64,000 bases of DNA, taken from NCBI RefSeq assembly GCF_025465995.1, contig NZ_JANLNY010000004.1, positions 310,001-374,000 of the forward strand. Direction: 5' to 3'. A program made the position numbers and the translations under genes. The stretch is from Pseudomonas sp. 5P_3.1_Bac2 (lineage in GTDB: Bacteria; Pseudomonadota; Gammaproteobacteria; Pseudomonadales; Pseudomonadaceae). This document shows, one piece after another, positions 1 to 7,685 of the stretch. Every line of letters starts with the position of its first letter. The stretch's first letter is position 1. The notes below the pieces were generated by a model that saw nothing but the letters and a program-made list of their open reading frames with translations, searched no databases and was not told where the DNA came from.

Positions 1-2
1 TC

Positions 3-365
3 GGTGCACTGGCCACTGGCGAGCCAGGCGGTCTAGTGGTTTATGGCCTGCGTGGGCACCTGTTCCATTCCACTGATTTCGGCAACAGCTGGCAGCGTGT
101 GGCGCTGAAAACCAGCAGTGACGCAGCGCTGGAGTTTGGTCTGTCCAGCGGCGCATTGCTCAGCGACGGCAGCCTGGTCATCGTCGGTCATGGCGGCACG
201 GTGCTGCGTAGTACCGATAAGGGCCAAAGCTTTAGCGTGCTGAATCGTCCGGATCGCTTGTCGCTCGCTGGCGTCACAGCCGATAGCAGCGGTCGCCTGA
301 TCTTAGTCGGGCAGGGTGGCGTTCATGTCGCAGCGCCGACTGATACCAGTCGTGGTCAACAATAA
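3..365 (+). CDS. YCF48/BNR-like beta-propeller protein (3' end only)
   Basis: The reading frame is open from base 3, so the gene begins upstream of the window. Only about 120 C-terminal residues are present. They contain repeated stretches of the form G..LxSxDxGxSW, for example HSTDFGNSW and RSTDKGQSF. These are Asp-box (BNR) or YCF48-type propeller blades. Proteins of this kind in pseudomonads sit directly before an RND-superfamily exporter, as here: the next start is 19 bases downstream on the same strand, so the two are probably cotranscribed. I infer a periplasmic accessory role for the exporter. The substrate is unknown and no catalytic residues are visible. Confidence 0.75.
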   Translation, partial: GALATGEPGGLVVYGLRGHLFHSTDFGNSWQRVALKTSSDAALEFGLSSGALLSDGSLVIVGHGGTVLRSTDKGQSFSVLNRPDRLSLAGVTADSSGRLILVGQGGVHVAAPTDTSRGQQ

Positions 366-384
366 TAAGCTGGGGTAGCGTTTG

Positions 385-2763
385 ATGAGTAACCATCACC
401 AGGACAGGGCGAGCTTCTTAGAGCGCCTGATTTTTAACAACCGACCTGCAGTGATCCTGATCTGTTTGTTGGTGAGTATTTTCCTGTTCTACCAGGCCAC
501 CCTTGTAAGGCCTTCGACCAGCTTCGAAAAAATGATCCCGCTGAGCCATCCGTTCATTCAGAACATGATGGAGCACCGTAATGATCTGGCCAACCTCGGT
601 AACACCGTGCGGATCTCGGTGGAGGCCACTGACGGCGATATCTTCACCAAGGAATACATGGAGACGCTGCGTCAGATCAACGACGAAACCTTCTACATCC
701 CCGGTGTTGATCGTTCGGGCCTGAAGTCGCTGTGGACCCCCAGCGTGCGCTGGACCGAAGTGACCGAAGAAGGCTTTGCCGGTGGCGAAGTGATCCCGCA
801 GACCTACGATGGCAGCGCTGCAAGCTTGGAAGAGCTGCGCAGCAACGTGCTTAAGTCGGGTCAGGTTGGCCGCTTGGTGGCCAACAACTTTAAGTCGAGC
901 ATCGTCGACGTACCGCTGCTGGAGTCCTACCCGGACCCAGAGGATCAGGGCAAGCTGATCAAACTCGATTACCAGAAATTCTCCCACCAGCTGGAAGAGA
1001 AGATCCGCGACAAGTACCAGGCGCAAAACCCCAATGTGAAGATTCAGATCATTGGTTTCGCCAAGAAAGTCGGTGATCTGATTGACGGCCTGATGATGGT
1101 CGTGGCGTTCTTCGCCATCGCTCTGCTGATCACCTTTGTGCTGCTGTACTGGTTTAGCTGGTGTATCCGCAGCACCATCGGCGTGCTGATTACCACGCTG
1201 ATCGCGGTGGGCTGGCAGCTGGGTCTGATGCACTTGGCCGGCTTTGGCCTGGACCCGTACTCGATGCTGGTGCCGTTCCTGATTTTCGCCATCGGTATTT
1301 CCCATGGCGTGCAGAAAATCAACGGCATCGCCTTGCAGTCCAGTGATGCTGACAACTCCCTGACCGCTGCGCGGCGCACCTTCCGCCAACTGTTCCTGCC
1401 CGGCATGATCGCCATCCTGGCTGACGCCGTGGGCTTTATCACCTTGTTGATCATCGACATCGGTGTGATCCACGAGCTGGCCATCGGTGCGTCCATCGGT
1501 GTGGCGGTGATCGTCTTCACCAACCTGATTCTGCTGCCGGTAGCTATTTCTTATCTGGGCATCAGCAAGAAGGCGATTGAGCGCAGCAAAAAAGATGCAG
1601 TGGCCGAGAAGCCGTTCTGGCGCTTGCTGTCCAACGTCGCCCATCCCAATGTTGCCCCCTTTATGGTGGTGCTGGGCTTGGCCGCAGGCGTGGGTTGCTT
1701 CTTCTACCAGAAGGCCAACCTGCAAGTCGGCGACCTTGACCAAGGCGCGCCGGAGCTGCGTCCGGACTCGCGCTACAACAAGGACAACGACTTCATCATC
1801 AAGAACTACTCGACCAGCTCCGACGTGCTGGTGGTGATGGTGAAAACCGCTGCCGAAGGCTGCTCGACTTATCCAGCCCTGTCGGCGATGGATGAGCTGA
1901 TGTGGAAGATGGACAACACCCCGGGTGTGCAATCGGCCGTGTCGATGGTGACTGTCTCGCGGCAGATGATCAAAGGCATGAACGAGGGCAACCTGAAGTG
2001 GGAAACCCTGTCGCGCAACCCAGACGTGCTGAACAACTCCATCGCCCGCGCCGACGGCTTGTATAACGCCGACTGCTCGCTGGCGCCGCTGCTGATCTTC
2101 CTCGAAGACCACAAAGCGCAAACGCTTAAACGCGCGGTTAAGGCCGTGGAAGAGTTCGCCGCGGCCAATCAGCAAGAAGGCCTGGAATTCAAACTGGCCG
2201 CTGGTAACGCCGGTATCGAAGCGGCCACCAACGAAGTGATTTCCACTTCCGAGCTGAGCATTCTGGCCCTGGTGTACGTGTGGGTGGGGATCATGTGCAT
2301 GATCACTTTCCGCTCGCTGCCGGCGACTATCTGCATCGTGCTGCCGCTGATCCTCACCTCGATTCTGGGTAATGCGCTGATGGCCTTCCTCGGCATCGGC
2401 ATGAAGGTCGCCACCTTGCCGGTGATCGCCCTGGGTGTCGGTATCGGTGTGGATTACGGTATTTACATCTACAGCCGTCTGGAAAGCTTCCTGCGCGCCG
2501 GCTTGCCGCTGCAAGAAGCCTACTACCAGACCCTGAAGTCCACTGGTAAAGCCGTGCTGTTCACCGGCCTGTGCCTGGCCATCGGCGTCGCCACCTGGAT
2601 CTTCTCGGCGATCAAGTTCCAAGCCGACATGGGCCTGATGTTGACCTTTATGTTTATCGTCAACATGTTCGGCGCCTTGTTGCTGCTGCCAGCCCTGGCC
2701 CGCTTCCTGATCAAACCAGAGAAGCTGGTCGGCAAAGCCGGTGGTTCGCTGTTTGCCCATTGA
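385..2763 (+). CDS. RND-superfamily (MMPL/SSD-type) exporter
   Basis: This 792-residue inner-membrane protein has the duplicated RND plan. There is a first membrane helix near residues 20-41, a periplasmic domain to about 225, a block of five helices to about 400, a second periplasmic domain to about 630 and five final helices. The C-terminal half has GVGIGVDYGIYIYSRL, the Asp-containing proton-relay motif. The equivalent N-terminal segment reads FAIGISHGVQK with no Asp, as in HpnN/MMPL-like exporters. The ATG at 385 was chosen over an in-frame TTG at 382. It lies 19 bases after a YCF48-like gene. Cargo is unknown; hydrophobic molecules are typical for the family. Confidence 0.85.
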   Translation: MSNHHQDRASFLERLIFNNRPAVILICLLVSIFLFYQATLVRPSTSFEKMIPLSHPFIQNMMEHRNDLANLGNTVRISVEATDGDIFTKEYMETLRQINDETFYIPGVDRSGLKSLWTPSVRWTEVTEEGFAGGEVIPQTYDGSAASLEELRSNVLKSGQVGRLVANNFKSSIVDVPLLESYPDPEDQGKLIKLDYQKFSHQLEEKIRDKYQAQNPNVKIQIIGFAKKVGDLIDGLMMVVAFFAIALLITFVLLYWFSWCIRSTIGVLITTLIAVGWQLGLMHLAGFGLDPYSMLVPFLIFAIGISHGVQKINGIALQSSDADNSLTAARRTFRQLFLPGMIAILADAVGFITLLIIDIGVIHELAIGASIGVAVIVFTNLILLPVAISYLGISKKAIERSKKDAVAEKPFWRLLSNVAHPNVAPFMVVLGLAAGVGCFFYQKANLQVGDLDQGAPELRPDSRYNKDNDFIIKNYSTSSDVLVVMVKTAAEGCSTYPALSAMDELMWKMDNTPGVQSAVSMVTVSRQMIKGMNEGNLKWETLSRNPDVLNNSIARADGLYNADCSLAPLLIFLEDHKAQTLKRAVKAVEEFAAANQQEGLEFKLAAGNAGIEAATNEVISTSELSILALVYVWVGIMCMITFRSLPATICIVLPLILTSILGNALMAFLGIGMKVATLPVIALGVGIGVDYGIYIYSRLESFLRAGLPLQEAYYQTLKSTGKAVLFTGLCLAIGVATWIFSAIKFQADMGLMLTFMFIVNMFGALLLLPALARFLIKPEKLVGKAGGSLFAH

Positions 2764-2775
2764 TCCACCGCCGTA

Positions 2776-2820
2776 CGGCCTTAGCGGGCGCCACTGAACG
2801 CTAAGGCCGAATGCCCGCTA
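2776..2820. repeat. Overlapping alternative inverted repeats
   Basis: Two perfect inverted repeats share sequence. An 11-bp pair lies at 2776-2786 and 2799-2809. An 8-bp pair lies at 2782-2789 and 2813-2820. They cannot form together. They lie just after the exporter stop codon and before the terminator hairpin at 2825-2857. Confidence 0.6.
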
Positions 2821-2824
2821 AACA

Positions 2825-2857
2825 AAAACCTCGCTGAGCGATCAGCGGGGTTTTTTA
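2825..2857 (+). terminator. Rho-independent terminator of the RND exporter gene
   Basis: A 9-bp GC-rich stem (CCTCGCTGA with TCAGCGGGG, one G-T pair) has a 4-base loop and is followed by six T. It lies about 65 bases after the exporter stop. Confidence 0.85.
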
Positions 2858-3136
2858 TTGGGGTCTATTAAGTGCAAGAGCTTGGCGTCAAGAGGATGGG
2901 GCTAGGTATTAAATAAGAATTAGAGCCTCTGGTTTGCTTTGTAAAAAAATCCTGAGGTTTTGTTGGGCGATTTTCTCTGAAGATTCTTGGCGCGTGCTAA
3001 TGCGGTGTATCAGTAGGCGGCGAGTTTTAGCGAGGGGATACGTCACTCGGGCAACGCTTTTTTCACTCTAATTTGATTATTTGTTGAACCCCGTCTGAGT
3101 ACGCTGCTCGGCACCTAAGCCTGTGGACGGATACAG
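2858..3136. other. Intergenic region, no gene seen
   Basis: With the terminator segment, this makes a 373-base gap between genes. The sequence is AT-richer than its surroundings. I see no credible ORF, RNA gene or clear promoter consensus. It must hold the promoter of the membrane protein starting at 3137. Confidence 0.5.
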
Positions 3137-3889
3137 ATGGACAATTCAAAGATACTGAGCAAGGTGCCTGAGTTAACCCTGATCTTCTGGTTAGTGAAAA
3201 TCTTTGCCACTACTCTTGGTGAGACCGCTGGTGATGCCTTGTCGATGTCCGCAGGGCTGGGGTATCTGGCCAGTACTGCGGTGTTTTGCAGTGTGTTCGT
3301 TGTTGCACTGACCTTGCAGTTGCGCGCCGAACGCTTTAATGCCTGGATTTATTGGTTGTGCATGGTTGCGACGACCACTTTGGGCACCACCTTGGCGGAT
3401 TTCGCCGATCGTTCGTTGGGGATTGGCTACGCTGGTGGCGTGACCCTGCTGCTGAGTTTATTGCTGCTCAGTTTGTGGGTATGGCAGCGCAGCTTAGGCT
3501 CGGTCGCGATTGAAAGTCTGGGCTCGCTCAAGGCCCAGGGGTTTTACTGGGTCACCATTTTGTTTTCGCAGACCTTGGGCACGGCTTTGGGTGACTGGAC
3601 CGCCGATACTGCGGGGCTGGGTTACAGTGGCAGTGCACTGATTTTTGCCAGTCTGTTACTGGTGATTGCGCTGGCCTACTTCTTTACCCAAATCTCCCGC
3701 ACCTTGCTGTTCTGGGCTGCGTTTATCCTGACGCGTCCGCTGGGCGCGGTGGTCGGTGATTTTCTCGATAAACCCATTAGCAGTGGTGGTCTGGAACTCA
3801 GCCGCTACTCGGCATCGGCTGCACTGATTGTGCTGATGGTCGCGTGTCTGTGCTTGTTTAAGCAGCGCGCTGCCGTACGCGCGCATTAG
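3137..3889 (+). CDS. COG4705-type polytopic membrane protein with fourfold internal repeat
   Basis: This 250-residue, very hydrophobic protein has about eight membrane helices. A motif of the form T-L-G-x-x-x-G/A-D occurs four times: TTLGETAGD (~25), TTLGTTLAD (~82), QTLGTALGD (~148) and RPLGAVVGD (~200). Each is followed by a small-residue segment and usually LGY or IGY. Four Asp-containing repeats would place acidic residues in the membrane at symmetric positions, which suggests a transporter or channel. That is inference. It resembles the uncharacterised COG4705 membrane-anchored family. ATG 3137 follows a GGACGGA Shine-Dalgarno-like stretch. It appears to be a single-gene unit. Confidence 0.7.
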   Translation: MDNSKILSKVPELTLIFWLVKIFATTLGETAGDALSMSAGLGYLASTAVFCSVFVVALTLQLRAERFNAWIYWLCMVATTTLGTTLADFADRSLGIGYAGGVTLLLSLLLLSLWVWQRSLGSVAIESLGSLKAQGFYWVTILFSQTLGTALGDWTADTAGLGYSGSALIFASLLLVIALAYFFTQISRTLLFWAAFILTRPLGAVVGDFLDKPISSGGLELSRYSASAALIVLMVACLCLFKQRAAVRAH

Positions 3890-4128
3890 GGCTTTAGTCA
3901 GCTTAGGCCGTCAGACCATAGGCGGTTGGATGACGCTGTATCCAGCCTCCAGGGTTATCGAGCTTTAACCACTGAGCGCTGCCGGACAAAGTCTGCTGTG
4001 TGTCTGCGGCCTACGCCGCAGGTTGATAGCCTCGTCCTAATCAATGCCAAGTTAGGCAGTTTTCTTCAATACAGCACTTTGTTCGGGACTTACCTTCGCA
4101 CTCTTTGATAAAGCAAGGAGTGGGGTTG
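3890..4128. other. Intergenic region with small hairpin
   Basis: This 239-base gap has no convincing gene. It holds a 7-bp hairpin with a 4-base loop at 4004-4021 and no T-run. A 60-codon ORF at 3926-4108 lacks a ribosome-binding site and a familiar sequence, and I do not call it. Confidence 0.45.
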
Positions 4129-4719
4129 ATGAGTCTGTTTTTAGCTATGGCGGCTTTTGCCTTGGCCATGTCCATTTCACCGGGGTCGGTCAATATCGTG
4201 GCGTTGAGTGCCGGGGTGCGTTATGGCGTGCGCGTCAGTTTGCGGCATGTCACGGGGGCAACAGTTGGCTTTACCTTGCTGTTTCTGCTGGTCGGTTTGG
4301 GCCTGCATGGTCTGTTGCTACGCTGGACCTCGCTGACGCTGGCGATTCAGTTAGCCGGGGTGGGTTTCCTGCTGTACATGGCTTGGAATCTGCTGCGCGA
4401 TGACGGGCGTGTGAGCCGGGACGAGGCCACTTCTGGGCCGTCGGTTATCCATGGCGCGCTGATGCAGTGGCTCAATCCAAAGGCCTGGTTGGCATCGGTG
4501 TCGGGAATGGGCGCTTTTGTGGCCGATGGCAATGTGCGCATGGTGTTGCTGTTTGCCCTGATCTATTTCGTCATCTGTTATCTGTCGATTGCCGCTTGGG
4601 TGTGGGCCGGTGCAATGCTCGGGCGCTATTTGGATCAGCCCGGCAAGGTCAGGTTGTTCAATCGCTGCATGGCGGCGTTGTTGGTCGGCAGTGCGCTCTA
4701 TCTGTTGCTCGCCGATTAA
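4129..4719 (+). CDS. LysE/RhtB-family amino-acid exporter
   Basis: This 196-residue inner-membrane protein has six predicted helices. The N-terminal signature SISPGSVNIVALSAGVRYG (residues ~15-33) matches the PGP/PGxN region of LysE/RhtB exporters, and a QWLNPKAWL motif near residue 110 is also typical. These carriers export amino acids or derivatives using proton motive force. ATG 4129 was chosen because AAGGAG at 4115-4120 lies 8 bases ahead; an in-frame TTG at 4105 lacks such a site. Its 3' end overlaps the convergent AraC regulator gene by 4 bases. The regulator may control it, but that is inference. Confidence 0.88.
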   Translation: MSLFLAMAAFALAMSISPGSVNIVALSAGVRYGVRVSLRHVTGATVGFTLLFLLVGLGLHGLLLRWTSLTLAIQLAGVGFLLYMAWNLLRDDGRVSRDEATSGPSVIHGALMQWLNPKAWLASVSGMGAFVADGNVRMVLLFALIYFVICYLSIAAWVWAGAMLGRYLDQPGKVRLFNRCMAALLVGSALYLLLAD

Positions 4720-5525
4720 CCGCGGTAATGGCCTGGGGTCGCCGCCAGCAGCTGTTTGAAGGCGCGTTGAAAATGCGCCTGATCGGCAAAGCCGGTTTGC
4801 AAGGCGACATCGGCCAAGGGCTGACCTTCCCGGAGGAGGTTGCGGGCCAATTGAATGCGCTGGTTGAGCAGGTAGGCATGGGGCGTCATGCCGTAGTGCT
4901 GCTTGAAGGCGCGGCTCAGATAAGAGGGCGACAGCCCAGCCGCGCTGCAAATGTCTTCAATCTTCAGGGCGTCGCCACAGTGCCTGCGGATAAAGCTGGC
5001 CGCCTGTTCCAGTTGCCCATGGACTTGCGCGCTAGCCTCGGCTGGGCTGTCGAGTAATTCCAGCATCAGTCTGAAGAAGCGTTCGGCTGCCTGCTGTTTG
5101 CCGGGCAGCGATAGATCAGAGGTCAGGCTTTGATACAGGTTGAGCAAGCCCGAGTAGAGCTGCCCATCCTCACTCATGATGCTGTCTAGGCGTTTGAACT
5201 CCGGGGTTTGGCTGAAGCCAAGCTGTTGTTGCAGGCCGGCGAGCCAGGCGCAGTCTACATACAGCATCAGATATGACCAGGGCTGGTCATCAATCGGATT
5301 ACAGGCATGCACATCGCCAGGATTCATCAGCACCACGCTGCCGGCATGCACCTGATGCTGAACATCGCGGTTGATATAGGTGCTGGTGCCGCCGGTAATG
5401 GCGCCAATCGAGAAGGTGGCGTGGGAGTGCCGGGCGTAGCAAAGCTTGCGGCCGTCTGCGACCTGCCTGGCTTCGATAAAGGGCAGGGCTGGATCGCGCC
5501 AGAACACACTGAGGGATGGGGGCAT
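4716..5525 (-). CDS. AraC-family transcriptional regulator
   Basis: This 269-residue regulator has an N-terminal cupin-like sensor domain (residues ~15-160, with HSHATFSIG and a MNPGDVHAC turn). Its C-terminal AraC/XylS DNA-binding domain has two helix-turn-helix units: IEDICSAAGLSPSYLSRAFK (~190-210) and LADVALQTGFADQAHFQRAF (~235-255), ending in TPGHYRG. The start was placed at 5525 because AAGGAG lies 6 bases upstream on this strand; an upstream in-frame codon at 5594 has no such support. It is convergent with, and overlaps by 4 bases, the LysE exporter gene, a common partner for this kind of regulator. The ligand is unknown. Confidence 0.88.
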   Translation of the reverse strand: MPPSLSVFWRDPALPFIEARQVADGRKLCYARHSHATFSIGAITGGTSTYINRDVQHQVHAGSVVLMNPGDVHACNPIDDQPWSYLMLYVDCAWLAGLQQQLGFSQTPEFKRLDSIMSEDGQLYSGLLNLYQSLTSDLSLPGKQQAAERFFRLMLELLDSPAEASAQVHGQLEQAASFIRRHCGDALKIEDICSAAGLSPSYLSRAFKQHYGMTPHAYLLNQRIQLARNLLREGQPLADVALQTGFADQAHFQRAFKQLLAATPGHYRG

Positions 5526-6044
5526 GCCGGGCTCCTTGAGGTTCAACGCGGCTGTGCGCCGATGGCGCTTGTTTGCGTCAACATTGTCCAGCACCTTAAC
5601 CGCTGAACGGGCCAGAGGCCAAGTAGATGGCTACGCCGAATTTAGTGCGTAGGGTGCAGCCGCGCAGCGTTTGCACCGATGGTGCGCGCGTTCACTTGGG
5701 GCGCCAGCTCGTTTGCAGCGTTGTTGGCGAAGTGCGGTTGCTGGATAGGGTGCTTGTGGTTATCCCGGATTACGCCGCTTTGCGGCTAATCCAGGCTACG
5801 GTCTAATCCAGGTTACGGTTATGCGGTTGAAGATCAATTTATCCGTGTGGTGCAACCGCGCAGCGTTTGCACCGATGGTGCTGCGGCGTTCACTTGGGGA
5901 GCGCCAACATGTTTGCAGCGTTGTTGGCGAAGTGTGGTTGTTGGATAGGGCGCTTGTGGTTATCCCGGATTACGCCGCTTTGCGGCTAATCCAGGCTACG
6001 GTCTAATCCAGGCTACGGTCTGATTCAGGCTGCTGGCTGTACGG
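5526..6044. other. 519-base intergenic region filled by direct repeats
   Basis: No gene is credible here. It separates the AraC promoter side from the 3' end of the bat operon. Most of it is the repeat pair described next. Open frames inside it change between the two repeat copies, which argues against coding. Confidence 0.7.
5653..6018. repeat. Two ~165-bp direct repeats, each with two palindromes
   Basis: Copy 1 (about 5653-5818) and copy 2 (about 5849-6018) are nearly identical apart from scattered substitutions and a few inserted bases in copy 2. About 30 unrelated bases separate them. Each copy begins with an inverted repeat (GGTGCA...TGCACC, about 25 bases) and ends with a second imperfect palindrome (GGATTACGCCGC TTT GCGGCTAATCC, given here in parts), then a short repeated CTACGGTCTAATCCAGG. 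The structure resembles REP/BIME-type elements of pseudomonads. I could not count other genomic copies. Confidence 0.8.
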
Positions 6045-7685
6045 CTATCGGGGATAAAGGGGTGGCAGCGGGCTGGTTTCGGTGCTGCCGAAGGCATCGA
6101 GGTCTTCGATGCTCGGCAGGCTGCGGATCGCTAGCCACAGGTTGCGGCCTTGCCAGTGTTGGCCGCTTTCGCTGTAGAGGGCGCCGTTCAGGCCGTCCAA
6201 GGCTTCGGACAGCGGGGTAAAGCGTGCGGCCATATCGGCCAGGGTTTCTGGCTGTTGTCGGGCCCAGGCGTCGAGGGCGTAGCGGGTGGCTTGGGAGTCG
6301 TTGGCCAGGCAGGTGCGCTTGAGTTCATCGAGCAGGTCGCGGGTGCTCGGGCCGTTTTGCTGGCTGGGCAACACGGCAGGTTGGCGGCGGGCGCGCCACC
6401 ACAAAAAGAAGCCGAGCAGGGTGGTCAGGCCGAACACCGCAGTGCTCAGTTGCCAAGGCCACAGGCGGGCTTGCACCACCACGGGAGCGGCAGCGCTGGG
6501 TGGTTCATTGGCTTGGCTGGCCAAGGCCGGGTTGGCCTGCACCTTCAGGGTATGGGCCGGCAGTTCGCTCACTTCCAGCTGATCGCGCAGGGTGTTCCAC
6601 CAATAGACCTTCACCGGCGGCAGTTCGATGCTGCCTTCCTGATTGGCCACCAGTGCCTCGCGCTCTTCCCGCGAGCCGAGCAAGCCCTGTTCGGCACTTT
6701 GGTTAGCCAGCTGTGGCTGATCGGGGTAACGGCGCAAAGCGCCCGCTTGAGTGGCTGGCAGTGGCGGCAGTTGCGCACTCGACAGGCCTTCGGCGCGTAG
6801 GGTCAGGCTGCGGGTCAGCGACTCGCCGACGCGGGCTTGTTCGGGCTCGGGCTTCCAGCTTTCGCTCAGGCTCAATGCCCGCGCTGGCAGCCAAGGTTGA
6901 TCGGCTGGATAGCTGGCCGGTTGGGCTTTGACGGTTAAGTTGATCGCCGGCGATTTAACCCGAATCACCTTGCCGGGCCGTGACCCAAAGGGGTTGAAGG
7001 CATTATTGGTGGCGCGTTGCACAGCGGTGGCGCTAAAAATTTGCGCGGGTATTTCGAGCTTGCCGCTTTGCTGCGGGAAGATCGCGTAGCGCAGCTCGAT
7101 CACGCCATGGCGCACGCCGTTGACGTCAGTCTCGTAGGTGCGTGGCTCGCCCAAGGGTTCGATCCGGGCGTTGGGCATCTCCAGCGGGGTCAGGCTGCTG
7201 TCGTCATACAGCGACACCGAGTGATAGATGCGCAGGGTCAGAATGGCCTGGGCCTGCACATAGACGCTGTCGTGATCCAGGCTGGATTGGATATACACCG
7301 GGGCCATTTGCTGGGCGTCGCTGGCGTTGTTTTCTTGCACGTAAATCATGATCGGCGCGCTTTTCAGGTCGCCCATTTGCAGCGGTGGAATGGCCACATA
7401 GCCGCTGTTTTTCGGCTGCAGGGTGACGATCCACTTGGTGCTGGCTTTGGGGCCGTCATTGCCGCTGCTGAGCTGGTTGACCTGGCGGGTGCCGAGCACA
7501 TCGAACAGCTCATCCAGCGGTTGCAGATCAGGCCGGCCAAACAGGGTCGGGTCGCTGGCTTGCAAGGTCAGCTCGATGGTTTCGCCGACGCTTAGGCGGC
7601 TGCGATCCACGCTGGCGTTCAAACTTTGCCCATGGGCGGCGAAGGCCAGTAGGCAAAAGATTAAGGTGGCAAGCAGTCGGCTCAT
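6045..7685 (-). CDS. batD: BatD-family protein (oxygen-tolerance cluster)
   Basis: This 546-residue protein has a signal peptide (~1-19, ending AFAAHGQS), a long beta-rich periplasmic region (~20-400) and one membrane helix near 403-425 (STAVFGLTTLLGFFLWW). A cytoplasmic tail follows. This is the BatD plan from the Bacteroides aerotolerance and MoxR-linked clusters. Its ATG overlaps the stop of the preceding batB/batC gene (ATGA at 7682-7685), so translation is probably coupled. It is the last gene of a six-gene minus-strand unit beginning with moxR. The molecular role is not established; assembly or protection of envelope complexes is the usual proposal. Confidence 0.85.
   Translation of the reverse strand: MSRLLATLIFCLLAFAAHGQSLNASVDRSRLSVGETIELTLQASDPTLFGRPDLQPLDELFDVLGTRQVNQLSSGNDGPKASTKWIVTLQPKNSGYVAIPPLQMGDLKSAPIMIYVQENNASDAQQMAPVYIQSSLDHDSVYVQAQAILTLRIYHSVSLYDDSSLTPLEMPNARIEPLGEPRTYETDVNGVRHGVIELRYAIFPQQSGKLEIPAQIFSATAVQRATNNAFNPFGSRPGKVIRVKSPAINLTVKAQPASYPADQPWLPARALSLSESWKPEPEQARVGESLTRSLTLRAEGLSSAQLPPLPATQAGALRRYPDQPQLANQSAEQGLLGSREEREALVANQEGSIELPPVKVYWWNTLRDQLEVSELPAHTLKVQANPALASQANEPPSAAAPVVVQARLWPWQLSTAVFGLTTLLGFFLWWRARRQPAVLPSQQNGPSTRDLLDELKRTCLANDSQATRYALDAWARQQPETLADMAARFTPLSEALDGLNGALYSESGQHWQGRNLWLAIRSLPSIEDLDAFGSTETSPLPPLYPR

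Noticed and set aside
418..2760. 780-codon open frame on the minus strand opposite the RND exporter
   Set aside because: Its translation is rich in His, Gln and Arg with no fold-like pattern, as expected from an antisense shadow of a GC-rich gene. The plus-strand protein is a clear RND family member.
3926..4108. 60-codon ORF before the LysE gene
   Set aside because: No ribosome-binding site and no protein-like composition; the LysE gene has a better-supported start downstream.
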